From contig CM070874.1 of the NCBI GenBank assembly GCA_036365515.1, forward strand, positions 250,521,430 to 250,585,429: 64,000 nucleotides of DNA, given 5' to 3'. Below, piece after piece: positions 1-9,880 of the stretch. The notes beneath the pieces were generated by a model that saw nothing but the letters and a program-made list of their open reading frames with translations, made no database searches and was not told the DNA's origin. The position numbers and the translations under genes are program-made. How positions within the stretch are numbered: the first letter of the stretch is position 1; each line of letters begins with the position of its first letter. This stretch comes from Torymus aiolomorphi (taxonomy: Eukaryota > Arthropoda > Insecta > Hymenoptera > Torymidae).

Positions 1-623
1 ATAAGAAGTCACATTTTAATACATAAATGTAAACTAATTATTTCATACTTTTTACATATAAAAGTGGGTATATTTACCTTACCTTAAAACTTTCTCCGAT
101 GGGCCTTTTATATAGTCCAGAACCATAGTCATCGATGAAACAAGTTTTTTCACTAACCGTAAGCTTTGAAATTTTCCTGTGGATGGATTGACTTCAGATT
201 TGAACTAAATTACTCCTGAATAGTATAATTCTCATATGAGTGTAGGGATTTAGGATTAAATGTCGGAAAAAATTTTTACATCAGAAAAATTATGAAAAAA
301 TATAAAAAATTTAAAAAAATTAAAAAAAAAGCTCTTGAAAAACAGCACAATTTTTTTTTCTCATTAGATCAAAAATCCCTACACTCATATGAGAATTATA
401 CTATTCAGGAGTAATTTAGTTCAAATCTGAAGTCAATCCATCCACAGGAAAATTTCAAAGCTTACGGTTAGTGAAAAAACTTGTTTCATCGATGACTATG
501 GTTCTGGACCATATAAAAGGCCCATCGGAGAAAGTTTTAAGGTAAGGTAAATATACCCACTTTTATATGTAAAAAGTATGAAATAATTAGTTTACATTTA
601 TGTATTAAAATGTGACTTCTTAT
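1..623. repeat. Foldback (inverted) repeat with 251-bp arms
   Basis: Bases 1-251 are an almost perfect reverse complement of 373-623, separated by an A/T-run loop of about 120 bp. The left arm starts at the first base of the window, so the true left end may lie outside. The right arm holds an open stretch at about 420-541, then a donor-like GTAAGG at 542. The arm ends beside an acceptor-like TTTCAG (623-628), just before the broken gene that follows. The phase of this candidate intron does not join cleanly to the downstream frame, so splicing is only a possibility. It may be a MITE or an inverted duplication of a 5' exon. Confidence 0.85.
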
Positions 624-628
624 TTCAG

Positions 629-2000
629 AGAAAAAAGGTGTCTAGCTCCCTTAAGCAGAGCAATGGCGAAAGAGAACATGTTCAAAAAAGATTACTGCTT
701 GGTAATTTAAATGATCTGTATAATTTATATAAAAAAGAAAATGAATGCGTTATTGGTTTTACTAAATTTACAGAATTGAGGCCACCACATTGTGTTTTAG
801 CTGGGAGTAGCGGTATACACAATGTATGCGTGTGTGCATCACGAAAATGTGAAGCTCATGCTAAGTGCTATGGACATCAAAAATTTAACTAAAGACACTC
901 AATTGATTCTTAACAACTACCACGATTGCATCCAAGCAATTGTGTGTAATGATGTACACGATAGATGTTATGTGGGTGACTGTTTGGATTGCCCCAGTAT
1001 ATCTATATTACGAAAACATTTGCTTGAATGTTTTGATGAAAATAATATTTTTCAAATCGAGTATCAATCATGGTTTCAAACAGATAGGTGTACAATAGCT
1101 TCCAAAACTGTAATTGTGCACGAATTTATGGGAAAACTGAGGGAAAAATTAATAAAATTAAAAACTCACGATTTTTTCGCTAAGAAACAATAACTTTTTA
1201 TAAATAACTTAAAAAGCAATCTTCAAGAAGAAGAATTTCTCGTGTGTTGCGATTTCGCAGAAAATTATGCTGTCGTTATACAAAATTCTGCACAGTCCTT
1301 CCACTGGAATAATAACCAGGCAACAGTTTTTACATTTGTAGTGTACTATAAACAAAATAATGAACTCAAACATGTAAGCATTGCTGTAATTTCCGACAAT
1401 TTAAATCATAATACCATAGCCGTTTATGATTATCAAAAAATTGCAATATCTTACCTTAAAACTAATTTTGCAGTCAAGAAAGTTTATTATTTGACTGATG
1501 GAGCAGGTCAGAATTTTAAGAATAAATCAAATTTTAAAAATCTTCTTTTTCACGAGAAAGATTTTGGAGTTACTGCTGAGTGGCATTTTTATGCCACAGC
1601 TCATGGCAAAGGTGCGTGCCATGGTATAGACGCGAACCTAAAACGAGGTGCAAAACGAGCTAGTCTACAAGTTTCTTCTAGTAATCATATTTTAACGCCA
1701 AAAGAGCTGTACAACTGGGCTAAAGATTACTGCAAACAAACCATAGTTTTTTATAGCAGTAAAGCATCGTATGAAGAAACGGTTTTGAAACTAAAACCAA
1801 GACTGGACAAGGCTAAATCTATACCAGGCATGTTACAATACCATGCTATTATTCCGATAGATGAAAGTACATTGAAGCTCAAAAAAACCTCTCTGAGTTC
1901 AGAGTATAAAATCTTCCCGAAAAAAACTGCCAAAACAAAAAAAAATATTATCTACACTGAAAAAGAAATGTTAGTACAAGAGTTACTATATTGCTGTTAA
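629..2000 (+). pseudogene. Broken transposase-like gene of an arthropod-wide uncharacterised family
   Basis: Three collinear open segments (638-892, 822-1193, 1242-2000) read as one protein of about 450 codons. The N-terminal part has LRPPHCVLAG and then Cys/His residues; the C-terminal part has DFAENY (1251), LTDGAGQ (1491-1511) and HGKGACHG (1602-1625). Spaced acidic residues in DFAENY and TDGAGQ and the HGKG block recall RNase H-fold transposases; this family is common in insect and cnidarian genomes, but I cannot name the superfamily. There is a frameshift at about 830-838. An in-frame TAA at 1191-1193 separates segments that continue in the same frame. An acceptor-like TTTCAG lies directly upstream and AATAAA at 2032-2037 downstream. 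The 5' exons are outside the window or lost in the foldback. Transposase identity is inference. Confidence 0.6.
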
Positions 2001-2516
2001 TTTTGAAATGTTATAATTTTATAAAATAATTAATAAAATATTACTCCATGCATTATTAAGAATCCAGAATAATAGGTAAAGAATTAAAGATTATAAAAGG
2101 TTATTATATAGGCAACGAGGCGGGCGCAGTCCGCGAGCTGTACCGCGTAGTACCGCGTGCAGGAAAGGCGGTGCGTCTACTCTTTCGCGTTCGATATCTC
2201 GCAGAAAACATCTTGGGCACTCTTTGAAAAATACCCTTTCTGACGTAAAAAATGCTCAGCTTTCGATCTAGAGGGTCAAAAAAATATTAAAAATATCGTT
2301 TTCGAGATATAACACCTTTTGTACTTTTTGAGGGTAAAAATGGAAAACTTCGGGAAAACTGCCTACACCATTGGAAAGCTGAGGAAAAAATACATTGGAT
2401 ATACTTATCATAAAATTTTTTCAAGTACATTTCAGTATCTTAAACATGAGCTGGAAACAGCACGATTTGGTGCTTGCGCGCCGCGCTGGAGCAGTTCACA
2501 TGAAACGGCTCACTTG
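2001..2516. other. Non-coding stretch between the broken gene and the Polinton-derived element
   Basis: It holds a poly(A)-type signal (2032-2037) and a short GC-rich island at about 2110-2180 with a direct repeat of GTACCGCGT. No coding sequence longer than 70 codons with any recognisable feature was seen. Confidence 0.5.
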
Positions 2517-3000
2517 TGTATTTTATAACTTTTGCATATAGCCTCTTTATGCCATGGCAATTGTACCTACATAAACAAATTTTCAGATTTATGGGGGCTT
2601 TTTATGGGGTTTTCGATATTCTATCGGATTTTGGAAGTTAATGGTACGTGACTCATGAATATGTAGTCTTATGGGGAGTCTATGGGGTTCTTATGGTGTA
2701 TTTTATAACTTTTGTTTATAGCCTCTCTGTACCATGGCAAGTGTACCTACATAAAAAATTTTCAGATTCATGTGGGGTTTTTATGGGGTTTTCGAAATTT
2801 TATCGGATTTTGGAAGCTAATGGTATATGATTCATGAATATATGGTCTCATGAGGTATCTATGGGATTTTTTAGGTGTATTTTATAAGTTTTGCGTATAG
2901 CCTCTGTGCACCATGACAAGTGTACCTACACAAAAAATTTTCGAATTCACGGGTTTTTTATGGTTTTTTACAACTTTTATGTATAGACTTTCTGTACTGT
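2517..3000. repeat. About 178-bp tandem repeat at the outer end of the left arm, three units
   Basis: Units start with GTGTATTTTATAACTTTTG at about 2,517, 2,696 and 2,874; the third is partial. Each contains CCATGGCAAGTGTACCTACATA-like sequence in degenerate form. Complementary copies occur at about 12,130-12,395 and 13,610-13,908, so unit number differs between the two element ends. Confidence 0.8.
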
Positions 3001-4600
3001 GCAATGAGTGTCCAATACCCACGCGCAGTATCTAATCACGCGCGCACGGTTTGAAAAAAAAAATGGAATAACCGTTACCTCATGGACACCTCATAGCCAC
3101 TTCATGATAGATCCGCGACACTCTCATGGAACTGTACATCCGGATTTCTGCATTGAACCACTATCTACATAACGTACTGGCGCGCAACATTTGTATGGGG
3201 AGCACAAGAGAGACACATGACACACTTCAGAATGCGCACAATACCCTCATGCTTTGTGACGGAGATGTTCACGCGACAAGAAGTTCGTCTTTGCCATTGA
3301 TGATCTCATCGCATGTGGGCCCTCTGCTGTCGAATTATATCGCCTTACCTCGAATTAGTCATAACTTACAGTCATCGAAATTGTATCTTACCACGTGTCC
3401 CACCATGTTTTCCGAACGAGAAACGCGTCGACTTTTTTCTTCTTTATTTATTTAATCGTACGGTACTGTGGAATTTTGCTGATTAATGAGATAATGTCAC
3501 GTACATCGAGTTGCAGCTGCACATTATTTTAACTATTGAATTACACAGGTAAAGAATTTTTTCTCGAGGAAAGTCTCAAGGAAAGGAATTACACATAGAA
3601 GCAAATATACCGATACACATACTCACACATACACAGACGCATGCACGTCAATATTTTGACGTTCCAACAAACATGCACCAGGCACTGCTGTTTTTCGGCT
3701 CGTTGATAGAGGAAGGACCGTAAGATCTTTTCAAACCTTTCTCGAGGCGCGGATGAACAGCGGGAAGTCGACTGTCGGGAATTACACATAGAAGCAAATA
3801 CACCCATACACATACTCACACATACACAGACGTACGCTCGTCAATATTTTGACGTTCCCACAAACATACACCAGACACTGCTCTTTTTCGGCTCGTTGAT
3901 AGAGGAAGGACCGCAAGGTCTTTTCAAACCTTTATCGAGGCACGAATGGCCAGCGGGCAGTCGACTGTCGGCTATTGGAAGTCGGGCGTTGGCTGCTGGA
4001 AATCGACTGTCGACTGCAGGAAGTAGCTGTTTCAAATACTGTTTCAGTTATCCATGCTGATACATTGGCGGCCTAGCTACTACTGCCGCATCAAGGGATC
4101 ATGCCCTGGAATGTTAGTGGCGCTGGTGTAGCAATAGAAAGAACGCACTCGTGACCGATGATGACACAATGTAAAATCACCTCATTGGTCGACAAAAGAC
4201 CCGCGGAGCTAGCCCCACCACAAGGCTCGCGGACTCGCGAGTGGCCACGCGTGGGAGGAGGGGCACCGGCCGCATCTAAGAGCTCATTGGCCACCACAAC
4301 TGCGCCGGCAAAAGAACCACGGAGATTGCGTCAACGCATGTTTGCGTCACCAAATTAAAAAATATTTATGAGTATGTAATTTCAACTAATTTTTGTTAGT
4401 TATTAAATAATTTAAAAATACTTTTTCAAAAAATATCCAAATGTAAGCTAGCTTCATTTCGTTAAATAAAATTTAATTTATATAAGTTGCAATTTAGAAA
4501 TGTAAAGTAAAAATTAACGCCTTAAAAATACAATATGTTGGGATTAAGAGGAAGGCAAGGAAGACAAAAAGAAGTACACAGTAAGTATATTCAAATTTTT

Positions 4601-5376
4601 CTATTTATTATCAAATAATATAGTATTTAATACATCAACAATTCTTGGCATGTGTAATGATACAATCTGATACAATACATCAGCAACGTCGCACTTAGGT
4701 AGAGACGCTTGATCTTTTTCTTTACATTGCTTTTCTACACTAGAGGTTATTTCGTCTATTACATCATTATCAACTAAATTTACAACGTCTTTTACAATAC
4801 TAGATGTATACAGTTGTACTTGTGGTTCATGCATGAGACTACTTTTAGTTTTAATGAACTCCATAACGTCGCTGGTAAGATATTGTACACTACTCGCAAT
4901 AGAATTTAAATATTTAAGACGAGTATCGACACTCTTTACAATAAATTCTTGGAGACAATCAAAAGTAACTTTTTTCATTACTAAACTATGGCGAAACCGT
5001 GGATTCGACCAACACCAGGCCTCCTGTCTTCTGCAATTTCGATTGCTTTTTCCTGGTGACTTGTGGTGAATTTTAAAGTCCAACCGTTTCCGTAAATTTT
5101 TTGGTTCTTTAAACTATTATCAAGTCCACGACAATATTTATCAATGTCGTCAAAACTTGTTTTTAATTCTTCCCAGTCATTGTATAAAAATGCAACACCT
5201 TCAAAGTCATTCGATAATAGTCGAACCACAGGTTTGTAGCACTCGTCGTCGAACTTGTCGATGACCTCGTGATATTCCAAACCAACAATTACCTTCTTGG
5301 TGAACGATTTATTTAAGGCGTACAATGTACAAAAGACTTGGTGTGGGTGTTGTGCAGCTCGTGGTAGGGTCGCCAT
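4601..5376 (-). pseudogene. Conserved family gene in the left arm, broken by a frameshift (Penelope-associated ORF family)
   Basis: About 258 codons on the minus strand starting at the ATG at 5,376 in a good context (GCCATGGCG). The N-terminal part has ALNKSFTKK and KPVVRL, the middle KIYGNGW and the C-terminal part a helical stretch with VDTRLKYL. The right-arm copy at 9,880 is nearly identical. This copy has lost one base near 5,000 (ATCCACGG against ATCAAACGG in the partner), which shifts the frame; the rest of the protein is open in the other frame to the stop at 4,601. A diverged homologue of the same length lies at 62,177-62,945, directly upstream of a Penelope-like reverse transcriptase. 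I know no established function. It is probably transposon-encoded rather than host. Confidence 0.7.
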
Positions 5377-5519
5377 GGCGATCCGCGTATCTTAACGAGT
5401 AGAAAGCGACAGGTGCTAAAGACTCTGAAGCAATCCTTTAAATACAGCTCTTCAAACTATGCACACTGTTAAAAAAGTGCAGACGTTTAAGAAGTAAAGA
5501 ATGAGACGAGCAAGGTTAA

Positions 5520-6066
5520 ACAATTTCGCTTCCGCATAATAGTTTAAATTATTTATAATTTGCTAATTTTTTATGGAGTCTAATGCTCCTCCTGAGAGGA
5601 TCAAAATTCGTTTAGTTTTTGGACATCTCTCATATTTATCGATATGGGTGATTTAATTATTTGACGAAAATAATTATTGTAACGATTTCTGCAATTTTTG
5701 AGATATTTGCGCGATTTTCACAAGGTAGTTATATTTTAACATAAGGAATGCAATGATGGTATCAGATCATTGAAAAAATCAAAATTGGAAAACATTTTAT
5801 TCCGTATTTTTATCTAATCTCGGAAAGTAGATAAGAGTAAAGTATCACCTCACTCGATTATTTCGCTTTCGCAACCGTATAATAGTTTAAATCACTTATA
5901 ATTTGCTACTTTTTTATGAATTGTAATGCAGAATTTTTATTCTCCTCGTGAGAGAATCAAAATTCGTTTAATTTTTCGGTATCTCGCTTTTTTTTCCAGA
6001 TATTAGAGATATAATTATTTGTCGAAAAAATGATTTTTGTAACACACTTCTTCAATTTTGAGATGC
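5520..6066. repeat. Degenerate direct repeat, two units of about 190-200 bp
   Basis: About 5,521-5,715 and 5,863-6,064 share TTTCGC...ATAATAGTTTAAAT, TTATAATTTGCTA, ATCAAAATTCGTTTA and a closing CAATTTTGAGAT. They sit between the left arm and the Polinton core; the second unit overlaps the 3' end of the small minus-strand ORF at 5,957-6,130. Confidence 0.75.
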
Positions 6067-6130
6067 CAAACACCTCCCCACCGGTGTATCCACCGCCAAC
6101 TTGCATGTTGAAGTATACCTGGTAATCCAT
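5957..6130 (-). CDS. Small Polinton-type ORF with a Gly-rich N-terminus (57 codons)
   Basis: It starts at the ATG at 6,130 (MDYQVYF...QVGGG) and ends at TGA 5,957-5,959. In Polintons/adintoviruses a short ORF with an aromatic N-terminus followed by a GGG-type stretch commonly lies next to the capsid genes; the resemblance is in the first 20 residues only. The second half runs into the direct repeat and looks unrelated, so the gene is probably truncated. It lies directly after a minor-capsid-like remnant on the same strand. Assignment is by pattern and context. Confidence 0.4.
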   Translation of the reverse strand: MDYQVYFNMQVGGGYTGGEVFGISKLKKCVTKIIFSTNNYISNIWKKKRDTEKLNEF

Positions 6131-6470
6131 ATATCGATTTCGATTGTCTGAAATGAGTTGAATAATAAAGGCATGTACAGGAGGGTGTTGAGAAACTCTT
6201 GATTCTTGTACAACTATACGTTTAGTCGTCGTCGATATTTAACGATACTGTTCGCAACAATCGCGATTGAACGTCATCTATTACGCAAGGTTCGCAAATA
6301 TCACTATAAAACATAAGCAGGGACGGAAGCCCATTGGAGAGATAACCAGGTCTATCATTTACTACTGATTCTTCAATTCTTATAAAAATACAAAAATACT
6401 ATTCGTTCTTTCGAATCCAAAAATTTTTTTTGCAACTTCTTGGATAAATAAAGTTGGTGACTGAATTCAG
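6131..6470 (-). pseudogene. Polinton minor-capsid-like gene remnant
   Basis: Reading the minus strand from about 6,470, three open pieces follow each other in different frames: one to about 6,425, one to the TAA at 6,222-6,224, and one from about 6,221 into the next ORF. The middle piece contains PGYLSNG, MFYSDICEP and SRLLRTVSL. The last piece contains RVSQHPPVHAF and ends just upstream of the small ORF. A segment naming a short-lived partner (SDICEP), followed by an R-x-V-x-L strand and a proline strand, is the layout I associate with the Polinton minor capsid (penton-like) protein near its C-terminus. At least two frameshifts are present. The opposite orientation to the other core genes is unusual and may reflect rearrangement. 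Confidence 0.45.
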
Positions 6471-6479
6471 AGTCATAGG

Positions 6480-7400
6480 AAAAACATTTTTTCTCGAGGA
6501 AGGTCTCGAAGAAAAGAAGTTGAAATTGTTTTTTCTCCTTTATTTAATCGTACGACACTGTGGAATTTTGCTGATTAATGAGAAAATGTCACGTACATCG
6601 AGTTGCAGCTGCACATTATTTTGACTATTTAATTACATAGGGAAACATATTTCCTCGAGGAAAAGTTCAAGGAAAGGAATTACACATAGAAGCAAATACA
6701 CCCATACACATAATCACACATACACAGACGCACGCACGTCAATATTTTGACGTTCCAACAAACATACACCAGACACTGCTGTTTGTCGGCTCGTTCATAG
6801 AGGAAGGACCGCAAAATCTTTTCAAACCTTTCTCGAGGAGAGGTTGCCCAGCGGGAAGTCGACTGTCGGCTATTGGAAGTAGACCGTTGGCTGCTGGAAA
6901 TCGGCTGTCGACTGCTGGAAGTAGCTGTTTCAGTTATCCATACGACTACATCGGCGGCCCGTCTACTACTGACGCATCAGGGGACCACACCCTGGAAAGT
7001 TAGTGGCGCTGGTGTAGTAGCGCAAGGAGCGCACTCGTGATCGGTGGCGCTACAATGTAAAAACAGCTCATTGGCTACCGCTGTGTCTCCATCGTTGTGA
7101 TTAGTGGCGGCGGCGCACCTGAAGCGAGCTCATTGGCTACTGGTGCACCCCTCCAAGCGGCGGCGGCGCACCAGAAGAGAGCTCATTGGCTGTTGGTGTG
7201 CCCCAACAAGCTGATTTAGCGGCCGCGGGAGGCGTAGCGGCTAAGAGCTCATTGGCCACCACTCCGCCGGCGAAAGAGCTGCTTTGCCGCCGAGCTAGCC
7301 CCACCACAAGGCTCGCGGGCTCGCGAGTGGCCGCGCTCGGGGGGCACCGGACGCGGTAACGAGTTCTTCGGGAGAAGTGTTTTAGAGTGTCCAGTCAGTG
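6480..7400. repeat. Internal copy of the arm module, plus orientation
   Basis: It begins abruptly near 6,480 with TTTTTTCTCGAGGAAGG and follows the left arm from about 3,440 to 4,330: the TGCAGCTGCA block, CACACATACACAGACGCACG, the minisatellite at about 6,850-6,925 and the GC-rich CATTGG block. The latter is expanded here to four units (7,067-7,262). It interrupts the minor-capsid-like remnant on its left and leads into the P-loop fragment on its right. Confidence 0.75.
7060..7262. repeat. GAGCTCATTGGC array, four units of about 60 bp
   Basis: AGCTCATTGGC(T/C) recurs at about 7,067, 7,128, 7,187 and 7,250, each followed by a GC-rich, proline/alanine-codon-like spacer. Single copies of the same box lie in the arms at about 4,285 and (complement) 10,968. 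ATTGG is an inverted CCAAT box, so a promoter role is possible but unproven. Confidence 0.6.
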
Positions 7401-7406
7401 TAAATT

Positions 7407-7571
7407 ATGGACACGCGCTGGAAACATCCGTGGACTTGTACGTTGTGTGGGCCCACCGGTTGCGGTAAAACAGTATTTGTTAAACAATTTCTGAAATACA
7501 TTGACCGCTTGAGCGACACTCGCTTCGAGAAACAGTATTTGAAGCGGGTACTTCCAGTAGACGAAAGCTGA
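7407..7571 (+). pseudogene. P-loop ATPase fragment (54 codons), probably Polinton packaging ATPase
   Basis: The ORF starts at ATG 7,407 and shows the Walker A motif GPTGCGKT at residues 15-22, followed by VFVKQFLKYI. Homology stops near residue 43, where the frame runs into the arm minisatellite (from about 7,530) and ends at TGA 7,569-7,571. Polinton FtsK/HerA-type ATPases are several times longer, so Walker B and the rest are lost. The fragment is boxed between inverted arm-type sequences (6,480-7,400 and 7,530-7,745), as if captured in a small non-autonomous element. Confidence 0.5.
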
Positions 7572-7745
7572 CTTCCATCAGCCAACACCTGATTTCCAGC
7601 AGCCAACGGCCAACTTCCAGCAGCCAACGGCAGACTTCCAGCACCGAACGGCCGACTTCCAGCACCCGCTAGCCAACTTCCCGCCGGTCATCCGCTCCTC
7701 GGGAATAATTTGAAAAGACTTTGCGATCCTTACTCTATCAGCGAG
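7530..7745. repeat. Minisatellite and arm fragment, minus orientation
   Basis: Units of about 20 bp of the type CAGCCAACGGCCGACTTCCAG recur from about 7,561 to 7,690. The following AAAAGACTTTGCGATCC...CTCTATCAGCGAG equals the complement of the arm sequence near 3,715-3,760. It therefore faces the 6,480-7,400 copy. The same minisatellite is found at about 3,955, 6,850, 11,215 and 12,735. Confidence 0.7.
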
Positions 7746-7866
7746 TCAAAAATAACAAATTGAAAGAATTCTAAGGTAAACATCTTATTATTAAAAGTTA
7801 TTTTCTTTTCTGTTCTTTTTTTTTTGCTTAGTTTGATATTAATCATTTGCAAACTTTTTGTTACAG

Positions 7867-8164
7867 ATGGATCTTTCGAAGTTAAATGCGATCGCCCGTG
7901 AAGGATTCCTCCCAACGAAAATGTTGGTCGATCTGACCAAGAGCCAGCATTATATGATAACAGGTTTGAAGACTGGATACCAAATACGGACGGAAAGTTG
8001 TAGCCGAATTGGAGAGTGAATATGATGTATTCATGGCAAAAAGAGTTTCGGAAGCTCTTGTTCAAGATGAAAATTTCTTCAGCAACCTCCACGACGCCGC
8101 GAATAAGTATGAACTATTTATGATTTACAATGGAGGTTCAAGTGTTGAGTTTAGTGGCAAATGA
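7867..8164 (+). pseudogene. Polinton-associated conserved hypothetical, one frameshift
   Basis: About 98 codons. The start is the ATG at 7,867, directly after a TTTTTGTTACAG acceptor-like stretch. It reads MDLSKLNAI, then LPTKMLVDL; after about 7,980 the frame changes, and the continuation contains KVVAELESEYDVFMAKRVSEAL and closes at TGA 8,162-8,164. A short protein starting MDLSKLN with a beta-rich body and RV-S/T-x-AL segment is frequent beside capsid genes in insect Polinton-type elements; its function is unknown to me. It directly precedes the major capsid remnant on the same strand. Confidence 0.5.
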
Positions 8165-8215
8165 CTTTCTTTTAAATATCCGAGTACTATAAACTATAAT
8201 AGATCTGAAAAAATT

Positions 8216-8507
8216 ATACATCTTTTTTTTTTTACTGGAACAGGCGGACATTTTTTTAACGAAGGTAACCAAATCTCGCGTGAATCATATCCTAATGGCT
8301 ATTGTTTTTTCTTGTTTGATTTAACTCCCAACCTATCGGTTAACGAATGCACTCATTGGAATTTGTTTAAGCATGGTAACGTCAGATTAGAGTGTACGAT
8401 TCGCTGAAGCATTAGCCAATACTATAAATTGTATTGTCTATGCTGAGTACGATAATATTTTGGAAGTAGATGCATTGCGTCAAGCTATTGTAGACTTTAG
8501 TGGTTAG
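8216..8507 (+). pseudogene. Polinton major capsid protein, C-terminal remnant
   Basis: Only the last ~95 residues of the double jelly-roll capsid protein remain. The visible hallmark is GxxF/Y...FDLTPNLS, followed by WNLFKHGNVRLE and, after a frameshift near 8,398, FAEALANTINCIVYAEYDN, ending at TAG 8,505-8,507. FDLTP...N-L-x-K-x-GN-x-R-L-E and VYAE are the diagnostic C-terminal strands of Polinton/adintovirus capsid proteins (the F54H12.2-like family in automatic annotation). The full-length gene would be about 500-650 codons, so roughly 85 percent is lost. An 11-T run at about 8,223-8,233 marks the 5' junction. Confidence 0.75.
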
Positions 8508-8522
8508 AATAACGAAGTGCAG

Positions 8523-9104
8523 ATGGCATTGTTGTACTACATATACGTGGAAGATTTGTTTCTTGGTGGCCAGTACGTTTCGAGTCGTGATCGTCGTTGC
8601 TACATAAAAACGATGGATTAAGTTATAGATATCCAGTGTCTCAAAGATACTGACAATAACAATGCACCAAAGGAAATCGCTGTTGTTGCTCTTAATGGTG
8701 ATTTTCACGGTCATTGGTTAGTGGCTCCGATGGCTTGTGTAGATGATTTGAGCGTTGAAATTAGAAGACAAAATAATTGGTTAACTCAGCATTGTCACGG
8801 CATTAATTACTTGGAAGGTGAAGTTGATTTGAAAGTGTTACATAAAACTCTGCAAGATTTATCAAAAACTGCTCGAAAAATTTACATTAGAGGCAGTGAA
8901 AAGTGGTTGAAGCTTCATAAAATTATATCAAACGAAATCATCAATTTGGACTATGACGTAGATTGTCCTCCGTTTAATAAGTTATCATCTAATGTATATT
9001 GTATGCATCACGCTTTAAAATGTTCGGGTCATAAATATCGATGTGCGTTAAATCGCGCTTATCGTTTGAAAGGCTATTTATCTTCACGCCTTGGTTATCT
9101 ATAA
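8523..9104 (+). pseudogene. Transposon-associated conserved gene, possibly exonuclease-like, one in-frame stop
   Basis: One frame is open from ATG 8,523 to 9,104 except for TAA at 8,619-8,621. Visible blocks are VIDIQ (after the stop), NNWLTQHCHGI, YIRGSEKWLKL, CPPFNKL and a Cys/His cluster CMHHALKCSGHKYRCALNRAY near the C-terminus. Proteins with an initial VIDxQ, a Y-x-x-G-x-EK-x-x-WL block and a terminal Cys/His cluster are common in insect mobile elements. The acidic VID suggests a DEDD-exonuclease-like fold, but this is inference. The gene lies between the capsid remnant and the protease, 20 bp before the latter. Confidence 0.4.
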
Positions 9105-9124
9105 AAATTTAATCGATCTTCACA

Positions 9125-9639
9125 ATGGACAGCCTTCAAATATTGAAGATCCTTTCACCAATCCAGTCGCATACTGTAGGTGTATTCCCAGCCGATCAAA
9201 TCCTGCGCGTGTGGACCAAGCCGACGGCGTTCATCGTTAACACTGACAACCATACCAAGCCTGGTATGCATTGGCTTGCGTTCTACGTCGATAGATCTTC
9301 TAACGGTCTATACTTTGATAGTTTTGGATTACCACCTATAATACCCGATTACATAAGCCGTTTGCGAAAAAATTGTAAAACATTTCGTTGGAACGCATTA
9401 CAACTTCAAAATGACGCATCCGATGTATGTGGTCAATATTGTATTATGTTTTTAAGCTATATGAGTAATGGTTTAGGTTTCAAGAAGTTCTGGATAATTT
9501 TTCTGGCAACTTGGAGAAAAATGATAACGTAGTTAGCCGCTATGTGCGTTATAAAAAAGCTGACGGAAATTTCATTGACAACGGTGGATGCTTCGTCAGA
9601 TGTTTAAAAAACTCTCGCTCTAAAATGTCTTTGTTGTAA
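9125..9639 (+). pseudogene. Adenain-type (C5) cysteine protease of Polinton type, one frameshift
   Basis: Catalytic residues of the adenovirus-protease family are visible: His in GMHWLAF, acidic residue in YFDSFG, Gln and Cys in QNDASDVCGQYC (Gln seven residues before the first Cys, the usual spacing). In Polintons this protease matures capsid proteins. The first frame stops at 9,532 in non-homologous sequence; the real continuation is in another frame from about 9,485 (LDNF...) to TAA 9,637-9,639. The complete length of about 170 codons is then typical. The start ATG at 9,125 follows the previous gene by 20 bp. The right arm begins about 100 bp downstream. Confidence 0.88.
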
Positions 9640-9809
9640 TTGTCAGCATTTCTATCATCACGCGAAAGAAGTTTTGATGTAACATACAACGTGTGTCATG
9701 GAAATTTAACCGTTTCAACTACATGTGCGTCATTGGTTAACCTTGCTCGTCTCATTCTTTACTACTTAAACGTCTGCACTTTTTTAACCGTGTGCATGGT
9801 TTGAAGAGC

Positions 9810-9880
9810 TGTATTTAAAGCATCGCTTCAGAGTCTTTAGCAACAGTCGCTTTCTACTCGTCAAGATACGCGGATCGCCA
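9810..9880 (+). promoter_or_regulatory. Candidate core promoter of the arm gene
   Basis: TATTTAAAG at about 9,814 lies 60-65 bp upstream of the ATG at 9,880, followed by TCAGAGTC and AACAGTCGC, which could serve as initiators. The ATG context GCCATGGCG is favourable. The same sequence is present, inverted, upstream of the left-arm gene (about 5,380-5,445). Based on motif only. Confidence 0.3.

Larger units (their letters stand above)
2517..5519. repeat. Left long terminal inverted arm of the Polinton-derived element
   Basis: It pairs with 9,737-12,395. From outside to inside it holds three 178-bp tandem units, a block with TGCAGCTGCA (about 3,510), two diverged copies of a 160-180-bp unit (about 3,590-3,920), a 20-bp minisatellite (about 3,955-4,025), a GC-rich block with CATTGG boxes (4,170-4,300) and a broken gene (4,601-5,376, minus). 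The inner border is sharp: the complement of TTAACCTTGCTCG ends at 5,519 and its partner starts at 9,737. The length is unusual, because Polinton inverted repeats are typically a few hundred bases to about 1 kb. Confidence 0.85.

Noticed and set aside
3126..3455. 109-codon plus-strand ORF in the left arm
   Set aside because: Its right-arm counterpart is interrupted in a different place and composition is not protein-like; treated as arm non-coding sequence.
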